Positions 10,433-19,700 of a stretch of 64,000 nucleotides of DNA are shown piece by piece. This DNA comes from an uncultured Pelagibacteraceae bacterium. GTDB lineage: Bacteria > Pseudomonadota > Alphaproteobacteria > Pelagibacterales > Pelagibacteraceae. The stretch lies in the NCBI GenBank assembly GCA_902572475.1, contig CACGGB010000002.1, forward strand, positions 23,998 through 87,997. Reading direction: 5' to 3'. The position numbers and the translations under genes were made by a program. A model generated the notes under the pieces. The model was not told where the DNA came from, did no database searches, and worked only from the letters and a program-made list of their open reading frames with translations. How positions within the stretch are numbered: the stretch's first letter is position 1; each line of letters opens with the position of its first letter.

Positions 10433-11052
10433 TGTTCAAAAATATCCTCTTTAAAACCTTTTTGATCTAACTCAACTCTTGTATCTAAAAACTCCAAGCA
10501 CTTTTTAAAGATATCTATTCTTTTTTCTCTTATTAACATACTTTCCAATTCACTTTTGATCTTGTGTAAATACACAACATCATTAGCTGCATATTCCAAT
10601 TGTTTATCAGATAATTTGTCTATATCTTTATTCCAATCACTACTACCCTGTCTTTTATCTATTGATTTATTACAGAACTCTTGAATTAAATTTTTTAAAC
10701 CGTGGGCATCAGTATAAGTTCTAACTATTTTAGAAGCAATTTTTGTATCAAATATATTTTTTATTTTACACTTAAGAAAAAATTCTAATGAGTTTTTATC
10801 AAACCTCAAGAAATGACCAATTTTTAAAATTTTATTGTTTTCTAAAACTGAAACGAGATTTGGGGCACTATAATTATTTTTATTGGGTTGGATTATATAT
10901 ATGTTCTTATCTTCATCACATATTTGAATGAGGCTGAGTTTATCTCTGGAAGGAATTTGAAGCCCAGTCGCTTCTGTATCTATTGCGATACTATTTTTGA
11001 AAGAACTAGCTATTTCGGAGGTTATGTCTTCTTTTATCTTAAATATTTTCAT
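10429..11052 (-). CDS. Ribonuclease D-like 3'-5' exonuclease
   Basis: ORF 207 aa; IAIDTEATGL, KIGHFLRFDKNSL, YAANDVVYL DEDDy-type exonuclease motifs. Confidence 0.88.
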   Translation of the reverse strand: MKIFKIKEDITSEIASSFKNSIAIDTEATGLQIPSRDKLSLIQICDEDKNIYIIQPNKNNYSAPNLVSVLENNKILKIGHFLRFDKNSLEFFLKCKIKNIFDTKIASKIVRTYTDAHGLKNLIQEFCNKSIDKRQGSSDWNKDIDKLSDKQLEYAANDVVYLHKIKSELESMLIREKRIDIFKKCLEFLDTRVELDQKGFKEDIFEH

Positions 11053-11073
11053 ATATATATATGTCTAAATACC

Positions 11074-12018
11074 ATGAAAAATCAAATTTGCACAATCTTA
11101 GGTGGTGGGGGATTTATAGGAAGATATCTTGTTCGAAATTTGACCAAGAAAAATTATAGATGCATTATTACAACTAGAAAAGCCTTCCAAAAAGGATATT
11201 TGAAGACTCAAGCAACTCCAGGAGCTATAGAGCTATTAGATTGGAATCCAAATAATTTTTCAGATTTAAAAGAGGCAATAAAAAATTCTGATTTTGTAAT
11301 TAATTTAATTGGTATTCTTTTTGAAAATAGAAAGCAAAAATTTTATAATATTCACGCTAAAATACCAGAAGCAGTTGCTAAAATTTGCGCTGAAAGTGAT
11401 GTAAAAAAGTTTATTCAAGTAAGTGCAATTGGAGCAAATGAAAAATCAAATTCTCTTTATCAAAAATCTAAATTTCAAGGAGAAAAAAACGCTCTTAATA
11501 ATTTTGATAAAACAGTAATTATAAGGCCAAGTGTTGTTTGTGGTTCAGAGGATAATTTTACAAATTTGTTCTCAAAATTAAGCATACTTCCAATTATTCC
11601 TATAGTGGGATTTAATTATAAGTTTCAACCAATTCTAGTAACTGATGTGGCTGATGCAATTGTTAAAGCTATTGAGAAAAAAAATAATGAAAAAAAAATT
11701 TATGAAATTGGAGGACCAAAAATAATTAGTTTTGGAGATATGGTAAAATCAATCTTAGCTACAATAAATAAAAAAAGAATTGTAATGGCTATGCCAATGT
11801 CCATTGCAAAAATTCAAAGTACTATCACAGATTTATTACCTATACCGCCTATTCTAACAAGAGATCAATGTGAAATTTTGTCAGAAAATGACAATGTAGT
11901 ATCAAATAATAACTTAACTTTAAAAGATCTTGATTTAAATCCCTCTGACGTAGAAGAGGCTATGAAAAAATGGTTATGGCGTTATAGAGATGGCGGTCAG
12001 TTTGCAAAAACAAAATGA
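11074..12018 (+). CDS. NDUFA9-like NAD(P)-binding epimerase/complex I-associated protein
   Basis: Start ATG chosen at 11074 within ORF 10888-12018; TILGGGGFIGRYLVRNL Rossmann motif; atypical SDR/NDUFA9-like architecture. Confidence 0.82.
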   Translation: MKNQICTILGGGGFIGRYLVRNLTKKNYRCIITTRKAFQKGYLKTQATPGAIELLDWNPNNFSDLKEAIKNSDFVINLIGILFENRKQKFYNIHAKIPEAVAKICAESDVKKFIQVSAIGANEKSNSLYQKSKFQGEKNALNNFDKTVIIRPSVVCGSEDNFTNLFSKLSILPIIPIVGFNYKFQPILVTDVADAIVKAIEKKNNEKKIYEIGGPKIISFGDMVKSILATINKKRIVMAMPMSIAKIQSTITDLLPIPPILTRDQCEILSENDNVVSNNNLTLKDLDLNPSDVEEAMKKWLWRYRDGGQFAKTK

Positions 12019-12359
12019 AAACTATTAGTTTATTTTCTGGATATATTTATTTAATAATAGCTATTATCACTGGTATAACATCTAATGGATTTCTTAAAAC
12101 TACTGAAAGTTTCACAAAACTAACTCCTACTATTTTTTGTATTCTAAGTATTATTGTTTGTATTTTTTGTTTATCTAAGGCAATGACTATTATTCCAGTT
12201 GGTTTTACTTACGCAACGTATGGAGCTTTGACAATAACAGCTGTCACTTTGTTTGGTATATTTAAATACAATCAAACTCCAAACCTTTATGGCACCCTAG
12301 GTTTACTATTAATTATTGTTGGCGTAATACTTTTAAATGTTTTTGGTAAAGTAAAATAA
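12015..12359 (+). CDS. Small multidrug resistance (SMR/EmrE-like) family membrane protein, catalytic Glu replaced
   Basis: ORF 114 aa, four hydrophobic segments; YIYL..AI, ESFTKL.PT, IPVGFTYATYGA, GLLLIIVGVILLNV align by eye to EmrE. Confidence 0.75.
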   Translation: MKTISLFSGYIYLIIAIITGITSNGFLKTTESFTKLTPTIFCILSIIVCIFCLSKAMTIIPVGFTYATYGALTITAVTLFGIFKYNQTPNLYGTLGLLLIIVGVILLNVFGKVK

Positions 12360-12403
12360 AACCCTAGGTAGAAATTATTTTTCTTATCTGACTCCTCTTT
12401 ATA

Positions 12404-12409
12404 TATAAT
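12404..12409 (+). promoter_or_regulatory. Candidate -10 element (TATAAT) upstream of ugpB
   Basis: TATAAT in the 95-nt intergenic region before ugpB. Confidence 0.4.
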
Positions 12410-12454
12410 TTGTGGTAGCGTTTTTTCTTTTTAAAGAAAACGGGGGACAATTAA

Positions 12455-13768
12455 ATGAAACACATAAAAGCTATAATTGCTTCGATAGCACTTTTCGCAA
12501 TGTTTGCGGGAACTTCGCTTCAAGCAAAAGTAGAAATACAATGGTGGCATGCTTTTGGTGGAAGACTTGGTGAATTACTTGATGAACAAGTAAACAAGTT
12601 TAATGCATCACAAGATAAATACACTGTAGTACATACTAGAAAAGGTAATTACTCGGAAACTCTTAATGCTGGTATCGCTGCATTCAGAGCTGGACAACAT
12701 CCAAATATCCTTATGGTATTTGAGGTTGGAACAGCAAGTTTAATGGCTGCAAAAGGAGCTTATGTTCCTATGTACCAACTTATGAAAGATGCTGGTCAAA
12801 GATTTAATCCTAAGGGATTTGTTTCAGCTGTATCTGGCTATTACACGACAACAGATGGCAAAATGTTATCTATGCCTTATAACTCTTCAACACCAGTTCT
12901 TTGGGTAAATAAAGACCTGATGAAAAAAGCAGGTTTAGATCCAGAGATGGACCTGAGTACTTGGAAGAGAGTTGGAAATGCACTTGATGCCGCAAAAGCA
13001 AAAGGTATTGATATGCCTTTCTGTACTTGTTGGCATAGTTGGGTTCATCTTGAGAACTTTTCAGCGTATCACAATATCCCATTCGCAACTAAAGCAAACG
13101 GATTTGCTGGTTTAGATACTGAGTTGGCTTTCAATAGCCCAGTACACATCAAGCACATTCAAACTTTAGGTAAATGGGCGCAAGAAGGTAAATTTAAATA
13201 CATGGGTAGAAGAAATGAAGCTGGTAAAAATTTTAGAGCTGGTGAATGTATGTTAATGACAGAGTCTTCTGCTGGTTATGCTGGTATCAAAAAAGAAGCA
13301 AAATTCGAATTTGGTATTAGACATTTACCTTACTATGGAGGAACTGAAGCACCTCAAAACACAATTATTGGTGGTTCATCTCTATGGGCATTATCTGGAA
13401 AATCTAAAGAAGAGAACAAAGCAACAGCTGCGTTCTTAGCTTTCTTATCTAAAACTGATATTCAAGCTAAGTGGCACCAAGACACGGGTTATTTAGGTGT
13501 TACCACTGCAGCTGCTTCAGCTACTAAAAAGTCAGGGTTCTATAAATCAAATCCTGGTACTGATTTAGCAGGAATACAGATGATGAGAAATAAAGTTACT
13601 CAAAACTCTAAAGGCTTACGTCTTGGATCTTTTGATCAAATAAGAGGAATTATTGATGAAGAGATGGAAGGAGTTTACAACGGTACTAAAACTGCTCAAG
13701 TAGCTTTAGACAGCGCTGTAAAAAGAGGTAACGTTCTTTTAAGAAGATTTGAAAGAGCTAACAAATAA
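12455..13768 (+). CDS. ugpB: sn-glycerol-3-phosphate ABC transporter substrate-binding protein
   Basis: ORF 437 aa; signal peptide; VEIQWWHAFGGRLGELL, FRAGQHPNILMVFEVGTASLMAAKGAYVPM; followed by ugpAEC. Confidence 0.92.
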   Translation: MKHIKAIIASIALFAMFAGTSLQAKVEIQWWHAFGGRLGELLDEQVNKFNASQDKYTVVHTRKGNYSETLNAGIAAFRAGQHPNILMVFEVGTASLMAAKGAYVPMYQLMKDAGQRFNPKGFVSAVSGYYTTTDGKMLSMPYNSSTPVLWVNKDLMKKAGLDPEMDLSTWKRVGNALDAAKAKGIDMPFCTCWHSWVHLENFSAYHNIPFATKANGFAGLDTELAFNSPVHIKHIQTLGKWAQEGKFKYMGRRNEAGKNFRAGECMLMTESSAGYAGIKKEAKFEFGIRHLPYYGGTEAPQNTIIGGSSLWALSGKSKEENKATAAFLAFLSKTDIQAKWHQDTGYLGVTTAAASATKKSGFYKSNPGTDLAGIQMMRNKVTQNSKGLRLGSFDQIRGIIDEEMEGVYNGTKTAQVALDSAVKRGNVLLRRFERANK

Positions 13769-13783
13769 ATCAATTTAATGTAT

Positions 13784-13801
13784 CAGGGGCGAAAGCCCCT
13801 G
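13784..13801 (+). other. Intercistronic stem-loop between ugpB and ugpA
   Basis: CAGGGGC-GAAA-GCCCCTG perfect 7-bp stem with GNRA tetraloop, no T-tract following. Confidence 0.75.
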
Positions 13802-13820
13802 GTATACTTCTTAAGATCAA

Positions 13821-14702
13821 ATGGAAAAAAGAGTTTTTTTTAAAGGCTGGTGGTTACCAACACTGTTAGTTGCACCTCAGTTACTGATTTCTTTTGTCTT
13901 CTTTTTTTACCCATCAGGGCAAGCCATTTGGAATTCTTTATTTTTACCAGATCCCTTTGGATTAAAAACTGAATTTGTTGGCTTAGATAATTTTAGATTT
14001 TTATTATCTGACCCTTATTATTTAGCAAGTTTTAAAACGACAGTTATTTTCTCAACTGCGGTATCAGTTTCATCAATGGCTTTAGGTTTATATTTAGCCG
14101 CATTAGCCGATCGATTAATTAAAGGCGCAGGAGTTTATCAAACATTATTAATTTGGCCTTACGCTATTGCGCCAGCGATCGCAGGAGTTTTGTGGTTATT
14201 TATGTTCAATGGAAATATTGGTTTAGCTTCTTATTATCTTAAAGCTTTAGGTTATGAATGGAATCATACTTTAAAAGGTGATCAAGCAATGTTTTTAGTT
14301 ATTTTAGCTTCATCCTGGGGAAGAATAAGTTATAACTTTTTATTTTTTTTAGCAGGACTACAAGCCATTCCAAAATCAATCATTGAAGCGGCAGCAATAG
14401 ATGGAGCTAGTTTTTGGAAAAGATTTGGCACAATTGTAATACCTTTACTTTCACCCATCACATTCTTTTTATTAGTAGTAAATATTGTTTATGCTTTCTT
14501 TGATACTTTTGGAGTAATACATACAATCACCTCAGGTGGACCTGAACAATCGACCACTATACTTGTATATAAAGTATTCTCTGATGGATTTGTGAGCCAA
14601 GATCTAGGATCAAGTGCAGCTCAGTCTGTAATCTTGCTAGTTTTAGTCGGAATTTTAACTGTAATTCAATTTAAATATATAGAGAGAAAGGTGCATTATT
14701 AA
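13821..14702 (+). CDS. ugpA: sn-glycerol-3-phosphate ABC transporter permease
   Basis: ORF 293 aa; EAAAIDGASFWKRFGTIVIPLLSP permease motif. Confidence 0.93.
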   Translation: MEKRVFFKGWWLPTLLVAPQLLISFVFFFYPSGQAIWNSLFLPDPFGLKTEFVGLDNFRFLLSDPYYLASFKTTVIFSTAVSVSSMALGLYLAALADRLIKGAGVYQTLLIWPYAIAPAIAGVLWLFMFNGNIGLASYYLKALGYEWNHTLKGDQAMFLVILASSWGRISYNFLFFLAGLQAIPKSIIEAAAIDGASFWKRFGTIVIPLLSPITFFLLVVNIVYAFFDTFGVIHTITSGGPEQSTTILVYKVFSDGFVSQDLGSSAAQSVILLVLVGILTVIQFKYIERKVHY

Positions 14703-15556
14703 TGGTTGAGAAAAAGAAATCCGGATACTGGTTAACTCACCTGGGTTTAATCCTTGGGGTATTATTCATATTCTTTCCAGTATGGCTTACTTTCGTTGCA
14801 TCCACTGTAACTCAAGATGCAATTATTTACCCTCCATTACCAATGTTGCCAGGAACAGAATTCTTTGAAAATTATGCCAATGCATTATTTAGAGGTTCAC
14901 CAGAGGGATACGGAGCCAAAGTTCCTGTTATAAAAATGATGATGAACTCAGCAATTATGGCAATCGGAATTACAGTTGGAAAAATAATAATCTCTTTATT
15001 ATCAGCTTTTGCTTTTGTTTATTTTAGATTTCCATTTAGGAACTTATGTTTCTGGTTAATATTTATTACTCTAATGCTTCCAGTAGAAGTAAGAATAGTG
15101 CCGACTTATGAAGTGGTTGCGAATTTAAATCTACTTAATTCTTACACAGGATTAATCTTCCCGTTAATTGCATCAGCCACAGCAACTTTCTTATTTAGAC
15201 AATTTTTTATGACTATACCTGATGAAATGGTCGAAGCAGCTAGAATGGATGGATGTAGTCCAATGCGTTTCTTTTTTGATATATTAGTTCCCATAAGTAA
15301 AACAAACATCGCAGCTTTATTTGTTATTTTGTTTATTTTCGGTTGGAACCAATATTTATGGCCGTTATTAATGACTACCGATCCTGATATGAGAACTATT
15401 GTGATGGCTATTGACTCAATGATACCTACAGGCGATGACTATGCACACTGGCCAACGGTTATGGCAACAGCAATGTTAGCTATGGTACCACCAGTAATAG
15501 TAGTTATCAGTATGCAAAAGTTTTTTGTTAAAGGGTTATTAGAAAGCGACAAATAA
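14702..15556 (+). CDS. ugpE: sn-glycerol-3-phosphate ABC transporter permease
   Basis: ORF 284 aa; EAARMDGCSPMRFFFDILVPISK. Confidence 0.93.
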   Translation: MVEKKKSGYWLTHLGLILGVLFIFFPVWLTFVASTVTQDAIIYPPLPMLPGTEFFENYANALFRGSPEGYGAKVPVIKMMMNSAIMAIGITVGKIIISLLSAFAFVYFRFPFRNLCFWLIFITLMLPVEVRIVPTYEVVANLNLLNSYTGLIFPLIASATATFLFRQFFMTIPDEMVEAARMDGCSPMRFFFDILVPISKTNIAALFVILFIFGWNQYLWPLLMTTDPDMRTIVMAIDSMIPTGDDYAHWPTVMATAMLAMVPPVIVVISMQKFFVKGLLESDK

Positions 15557-16611
15557 TGTCTCAAATTAGTTTACAAAATTTAAAGAAATCTTTTGGAAAA
15601 ACTCAGGTTATACATGATCTAAGTATTGATGTTAAAGACGGTGAATTAATTGTAATAGTTGGACCATCAGGTTGTGGAAAATCAACTCTATTAAGAATGG
15701 TTGCAGGCTTAGAAGATGCTAATGAAGGAAATATTTTAATTGATAATAAAAAAGTAAATGAGCTTGAACCTATGGAGCGAAATATTGCAATGGTATTTCA
15801 AAATTACGCTCTTTATCCGCACATGACTGTTTTCGGTAACATGGCTTATGGTTTAAAGATTGCAAAAGTGCCAAAGGAGGAAATTGAATCAAGAGTTCAA
15901 AAAGCTGCTGAAATTTTAGAGCTTGGAGAATTATTAGAGAGAAAACCCAATCAACTATCCGGAGGACAAAGACAAAGAGTTGCAATGGGAAGAGCGATTG
16001 TAAGAAATCCTGTAGCTTTTTTATTTGATGAACCTTTATCAAACCTAGATGCCAAATTAAGAGTTCAAATGAGATTAGAGATTAAAAAACTTCAAACTCA
16101 ATTAAAAACTACCTCTCTTTATGTAACACATGATCAAGTTGAGGCTATGACTTTAGCTGATCGTATGATTGTAATGAACGAAGGTAATGTAGAACATATT
16201 GGAACACCTTTAGAAGTATATACGAAACCTAAAACTTTATTCACAGCTCAATTTATCGGAAGTCCTGCAATGAATATTTTAAAAGGTAATTGCGGAGGTA
16301 ACAAATTGATTTTGGCAAACAAAGCTTCACTTTCAGTGAATTCAAAATTTAATGGACCTGTTAATATAGGTATGCGACCTGAAGATTTTGAATTAGATCA
16401 AAATGGTCCAATCAAGTTAAAAGTTGAACTTGTAGAATTAATCGGAGCCAACACACTTATTCATGGTAAACTTGAAAATAGTAATGAAATTTTAGTTGCA
16501 AGTATCTCAGGTGTTGTTAAAGAAGATACTATTGGAAAAAATATTAATCTTTCCATTCAAGATGACAAACTACACCTGTTTGATACTAATACTGATTTGA
16601 GGATTAATTGA
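15556..16611 (+). CDS. ugpC: sn-glycerol-3-phosphate ABC transporter ATP-binding protein
   Basis: ORF 351 aa; [36 protein letters not shown]-type C-terminal domain. Confidence 0.93.
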   Translation: MSQISLQNLKKSFGKTQVIHDLSIDVKDGELIVIVGPSGCGKSTLLRMVAGLEDANEGNILIDNKKVNELEPMERNIAMVFQNYALYPHMTVFGNMAYGLKIAKVPKEEIESRVQKAAEILELGELLERKPNQLSGGQRQRVAMGRAIVRNPVAFLFDEPLSNLDAKLRVQMRLEIKKLQTQLKTTSLYVTHDQVEAMTLADRMIVMNEGNVEHIGTPLEVYTKPKTLFTAQFIGSPAMNILKGNCGGNKLILANKASLSVNSKFNGPVNIGMRPEDFELDQNGPIKLKVELVELIGANTLIHGKLENSNEILVASISGVVKEDTIGKNINLSIQDDKLHLFDTNTDLRIN

Positions 16612-17540
16612 TCAATCCATTTTTAACGAAACCTAACTACATAAGAATTTACGGCCACAGGGGAGCTAGAGGCGATATTGTTGAAAACTCAATCTCTGGT
16701 TTTAAATATACTTTTGATCTTGGCATCAAAGCTGTTGAGTTTGATGTCGTAATTTCAAAAGATAATATTCCAACAATATTTCATGATTACAGATTAAATC
16801 CTGATTTAGTTAAAGATGCCTCAGGGAACTGGATCACAGATAATAGCATGAAATTAGTAGAACTCACTTATGAGCAAATCAGTAAGTATAGTATTGGAAG
16901 TATAAAACCCGAAACAAAGTACGCAAAAAGATTTAAAAATCAAAAACCTATTACAGGTGAAAAAATACCAAAATTAACTGATTTCTTTAAATTAGTGACG
17001 GAAGATAAATATAAAGATGTATTTTTAAATTTAGAAATTAAATCAACTCCAACACAAGAAAACGTAACACCAGATCCAGAGAAAATGGTTTCTTTAATCC
17101 TTAAAGATATAAAAGACTTTAATCTTGAGGATAGAACTTTAATCACTTCTTATGATTTTAGAATTCTTTACGCCCTTAAAAAACAAAATCCAAATATTTT
17201 AAGAGGGTTTATTACCTTGCAACAAGGTCTTTCAATAACTAAAAAGAATATTTATGAAAACTCTCCATGGATGGTTAAAAATTATCCTTTGGAAGAATTA
17301 TTTTTGCTACCAAATATTATTAAATCATTAGAGGGACATGTATGGAGTGTTTTCTACCGTGATGTGACTAAACAAAATGTAGAATTAGCACACAAACATG
17401 GTTTAGCTACTTGTGTTTGGACAGTGAATAGAGAAAAAGATATTATTAGAATGATCGAGTACGGAGTTGATGGAATTATCACCGACTATCCAAAAAAGGT
17501 TCAAGAAATTTGTAAATCCAAAAATATCTCTTGGTTTTAA
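16608..17540 (+). CDS. ugpQ: Glycerophosphodiester phosphodiesterase
   Basis: ORF 310 aa, TTG start; YGHRGARGDIVENSISGF, KAVEFDVVISKDNIPTIFHD, YGVDGIITDYP. Confidence 0.92.
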   Translation: MINPFLTKPNYIRIYGHRGARGDIVENSISGFKYTFDLGIKAVEFDVVISKDNIPTIFHDYRLNPDLVKDASGNWITDNSMKLVELTYEQISKYSIGSIKPETKYAKRFKNQKPITGEKIPKLTDFFKLVTEDKYKDVFLNLEIKSTPTQENVTPDPEKMVSLILKDIKDFNLEDRTLITSYDFRILYALKKQNPNILRGFITLQQGLSITKKNIYENSPWMVKNYPLEELFLLPNIIKSLEGHVWSVFYRDVTKQNVELAHKHGLATCVWTVNREKDIIRMIEYGVDGIITDYPKKVQEICKSKNISWF

Positions 17541-17581
17541 GCTTGAAAACTTGAAAATATATTTATCGTCGTGCAAATAAA

Positions 17582-17604
17582 CCCCTGATTTTTTAAATCA
17601 GGGG
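17582..17604 (+). terminator. Bidirectional terminator-like hairpin after ugpQ
   Basis: CCCCTGATTT-TTT-AAATCAGGGG, 10-bp perfect stem between convergent genes. Confidence 0.75.
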
Positions 17605-17623
17605 CATTTAATTTATTTATAAA

Positions 17624-17821
17624 CTAATTATTTAAAGATGCTGTGATAGGTTCTTTATTTTTATTAGCTCTTTTTTCAGCGATTTTTTTCTCGATACTAG
17701 CTATCTTTAGATCAATCTTTGATAGTTTTTTTTGTTTAGTGCTTATCTTATTTTTAAGCTTATCGATTGATTTTAGTATTTTTTTCTTTTTCTTTTCGTT
17801 TTTTTTTAACTTTTTTTTCAT
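17624..17821 (-). CDS. Lysine-rich predicted coiled-coil protein, 65 aa
   Basis: ORF with strong SD-like GGAGGAACAATATG; Lys-rich heptad-like sequence. Confidence 0.6.
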   Translation of the reverse strand: MKKKLKKNEKKKKKILKSIDKLKNKISTKQKKLSKIDLKIASIEKKIAEKRANKNKEPITASLNN

Positions 17822-17923
17822 ATTGTTCCTCCAAAAAAGAAAAATCTAAAATAATCTAAAAAATTTTTCAAATGAAATTAAGAAAAATCTTTTAAACTAA
17901 AAGTTGAAAAAATTTAGAAAATC

Positions 17924-18820
17924 CTACGGAACTAATAAATTTATAAATCTGTCTGTTTTTTGGATCTCAAGACTGTTTACGTAACCACAATTTTCACCAT
18001 CAACCTGTGATAGAACTTTATTGTTTACACCATTTATTTTTAATCTGTTCAATTCTTTTTTAATTACACTTTTTGCAGGAGTTAAGTCGCCTTTGGTTAA
18101 AATTAACCAAACATAATAAAGTAATTTTATTCTGGTCAGGTCTTTAAATATGTAAGCTACTATCCTGTTTTCAAATATATTGGTATCATTTGTTATAGAA
18201 TGGGGACCAGCATAGTATTTTGAATTAGTACATAAAATCCAATCAGCCATAATTTTTTCATTATCTACCTCAACCTCCATTTTATTATTTTTTAAAAATA
18301 AAAAATGCTGAAAACCTTTTAAAGCGAAAATTACTTTTCCAAGATACTTTTTAATATTAGTATTTATGGACTCAACAATTCGAGAGTCAAAACCTACACC
18401 AGCCATCAAGAAAAAGTACTTATCATTTATTTTTGCTAATGAAATTTTCTTATGATTATCTGATACTAGGACGTTGTAAATCTCCTCCGCCTTTTTCTTA
18501 ATTTGAGTTTCTATTTGTAAAATATTTGCAGTGCCAGCAGGTATGTATCCAACTAATTTGTCTTTTAGATTATCACTTTTAAACATTTCATTAATACCAA
18601 AACATACGCTCCCGTCACCGCCAGCAAATACTAACCGATCAAATTTTTTATTAGACAATTCTTTAAATACATTCCTTGCATGATCTTCGCTTTCAGTTTT
18701 AAAAAGATCTACAATATGATTTTTTTCTAAAAGATTAATGACCTTGTTAATTAATTTAAGTTTTCTACCACCTGCTGCATTTGCGTTAAATATCACCGCA
18801 AAATTCAATTTTTTATTCAT
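17924..18820 (-). CDS. Diacylglycerol kinase family (YegS/DagK-like) lipid kinase
   Basis: ORF 298 aa; FNANAAGGRKLKLI, FAGGDGSVCFGINEMF, GYIPAGTANILQIE. Confidence 0.88.
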   Translation of the reverse strand: MNKKLNFAVIFNANAAGGRKLKLINKVINLLEKNHIVDLFKTESEDHARNVFKELSNKKFDRLVFAGGDGSVCFGINEMFKSDNLKDKLVGYIPAGTANILQIETQIKKKAEEIYNVLVSDNHKKISLAKINDKYFFLMAGVGFDSRIVESINTNIKKYLGKVIFALKGFQHFLFLKNNKMEVEVDNEKIMADWILCTNSKYYAGPHSITNDTNIFENRIVAYIFKDLTRIKLLYYVWLILTKGDLTPAKSVIKKELNRLKINGVNNKVLSQVDGENCGYVNSLEIQKTDRFINLLVP

Positions 18821-18821
18821 A

Positions 18822-18850
18822 TTTTAACAATTCTGTAACATATTTATGAT
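18822..18850. promoter_or_regulatory. Candidate Pho box array in the divergent DAG kinase/plcP promoter
   Basis: TTTTAAC-AATT-CTGTAAC-ATAT-TTATGAT: 7-mers separated by 4-bp A/T spacers (11-bp period), compare E. coli Pho box CTGTCAT repeats. Confidence 0.6.
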
Positions 18851-18884
18851 TCTACTTTTACTAGAGATTCGTTTTATAAAAAAT

Positions 18885-19700
18885 ATGGAAACAATTCAAA
18901 CTAAATCTAAGGGAAAGATTTTAAATTACAAAAGCATCTTTATTTCCGACTTGCACCTTGGGCATAGAAAAAGTGCAGCAAACAAATTATTAGAATTTTA
19001 CAAACATTCAAGGTCAGAGAATTTATACCTTGTTGGTGATATCATTGATGTTTGGGCTTTAAAAACAAAATTTTACTGGCCTCAAGAACATAATGATGTG
19101 ATTCAAAAAACATTAAGAAAAGCAAGACATGGAACAAAAGTAAAATATATTGTTGGAAATCATGATGATGTCTTCAGAAAATTTTTACCATTACATTTTG
19201 GCGATATTGAAGTTGTAAATAAAGCCATACATGTAAGCTCAGATAATAAAAAGTATATTGTTGTTCATGGTGATGCCTGGGATGGAGTCATGAAATATGC
19301 TCCATGGTTATCAAAAGTAGGAGCTGTCGCTTATAGTTTTTTACTTGAGTTTAATGTTGTTATCAATGTTTTTAGAAGATTATTTAAAAAGGGTAATTGG
19401 TCTTTAGCAAAATATTTAAAACACAAAGTAAAGAACGCTGTAAAATATATAGGTGATTATGAAAAAACTTTAGCAATTTATGCTAAAAGAAAAAATGTTG
19501 ATGGCATAATTTGCGGCCATATTCATCATTCTGCCGATCAAGTCTTAGATGGTGTGAGATATTTAAATTGTGGTGATTGGGTAGAAGGTGCAACTTTCTT
19601 AGTAGAACATTTTGATGGTCGCATGGAAGTTATTGACTGGGACAAAATCAGAGGTGATGTTGTTGATTACGAGCCGTATCTAAAAGTAGTAAATAAATAA
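18885..19700 (+). CDS. plcP: Calcineurin-like metallophosphoesterase; PlcP-type phospholipase C / LpxH-like
   Basis: DLHLGH, GDIIDVW, GNHDD, HGDAWD, CGHIHH motifs; next to GT4 glycosyltransferase; start ATG 18885 within ORF 18846-19700. Confidence 0.78.
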   Translation: METIQTKSKGKILNYKSIFISDLHLGHRKSAANKLLEFYKHSRSENLYLVGDIIDVWALKTKFYWPQEHNDVIQKTLRKARHGTKVKYIVGNHDDVFRKFLPLHFGDIEVVNKAIHVSSDNKKYIVVHGDAWDGVMKYAPWLSKVGAVAYSFLLEFNVVINVFRRLFKKGNWSLAKYLKHKVKNAVKYIGDYEKTLAIYAKRKNVDGIICGHIHHSADQVLDGVRYLNCGDWVEGATFLVEHFDGRMEVIDWDKIRGDVVDYEPYLKVVNK

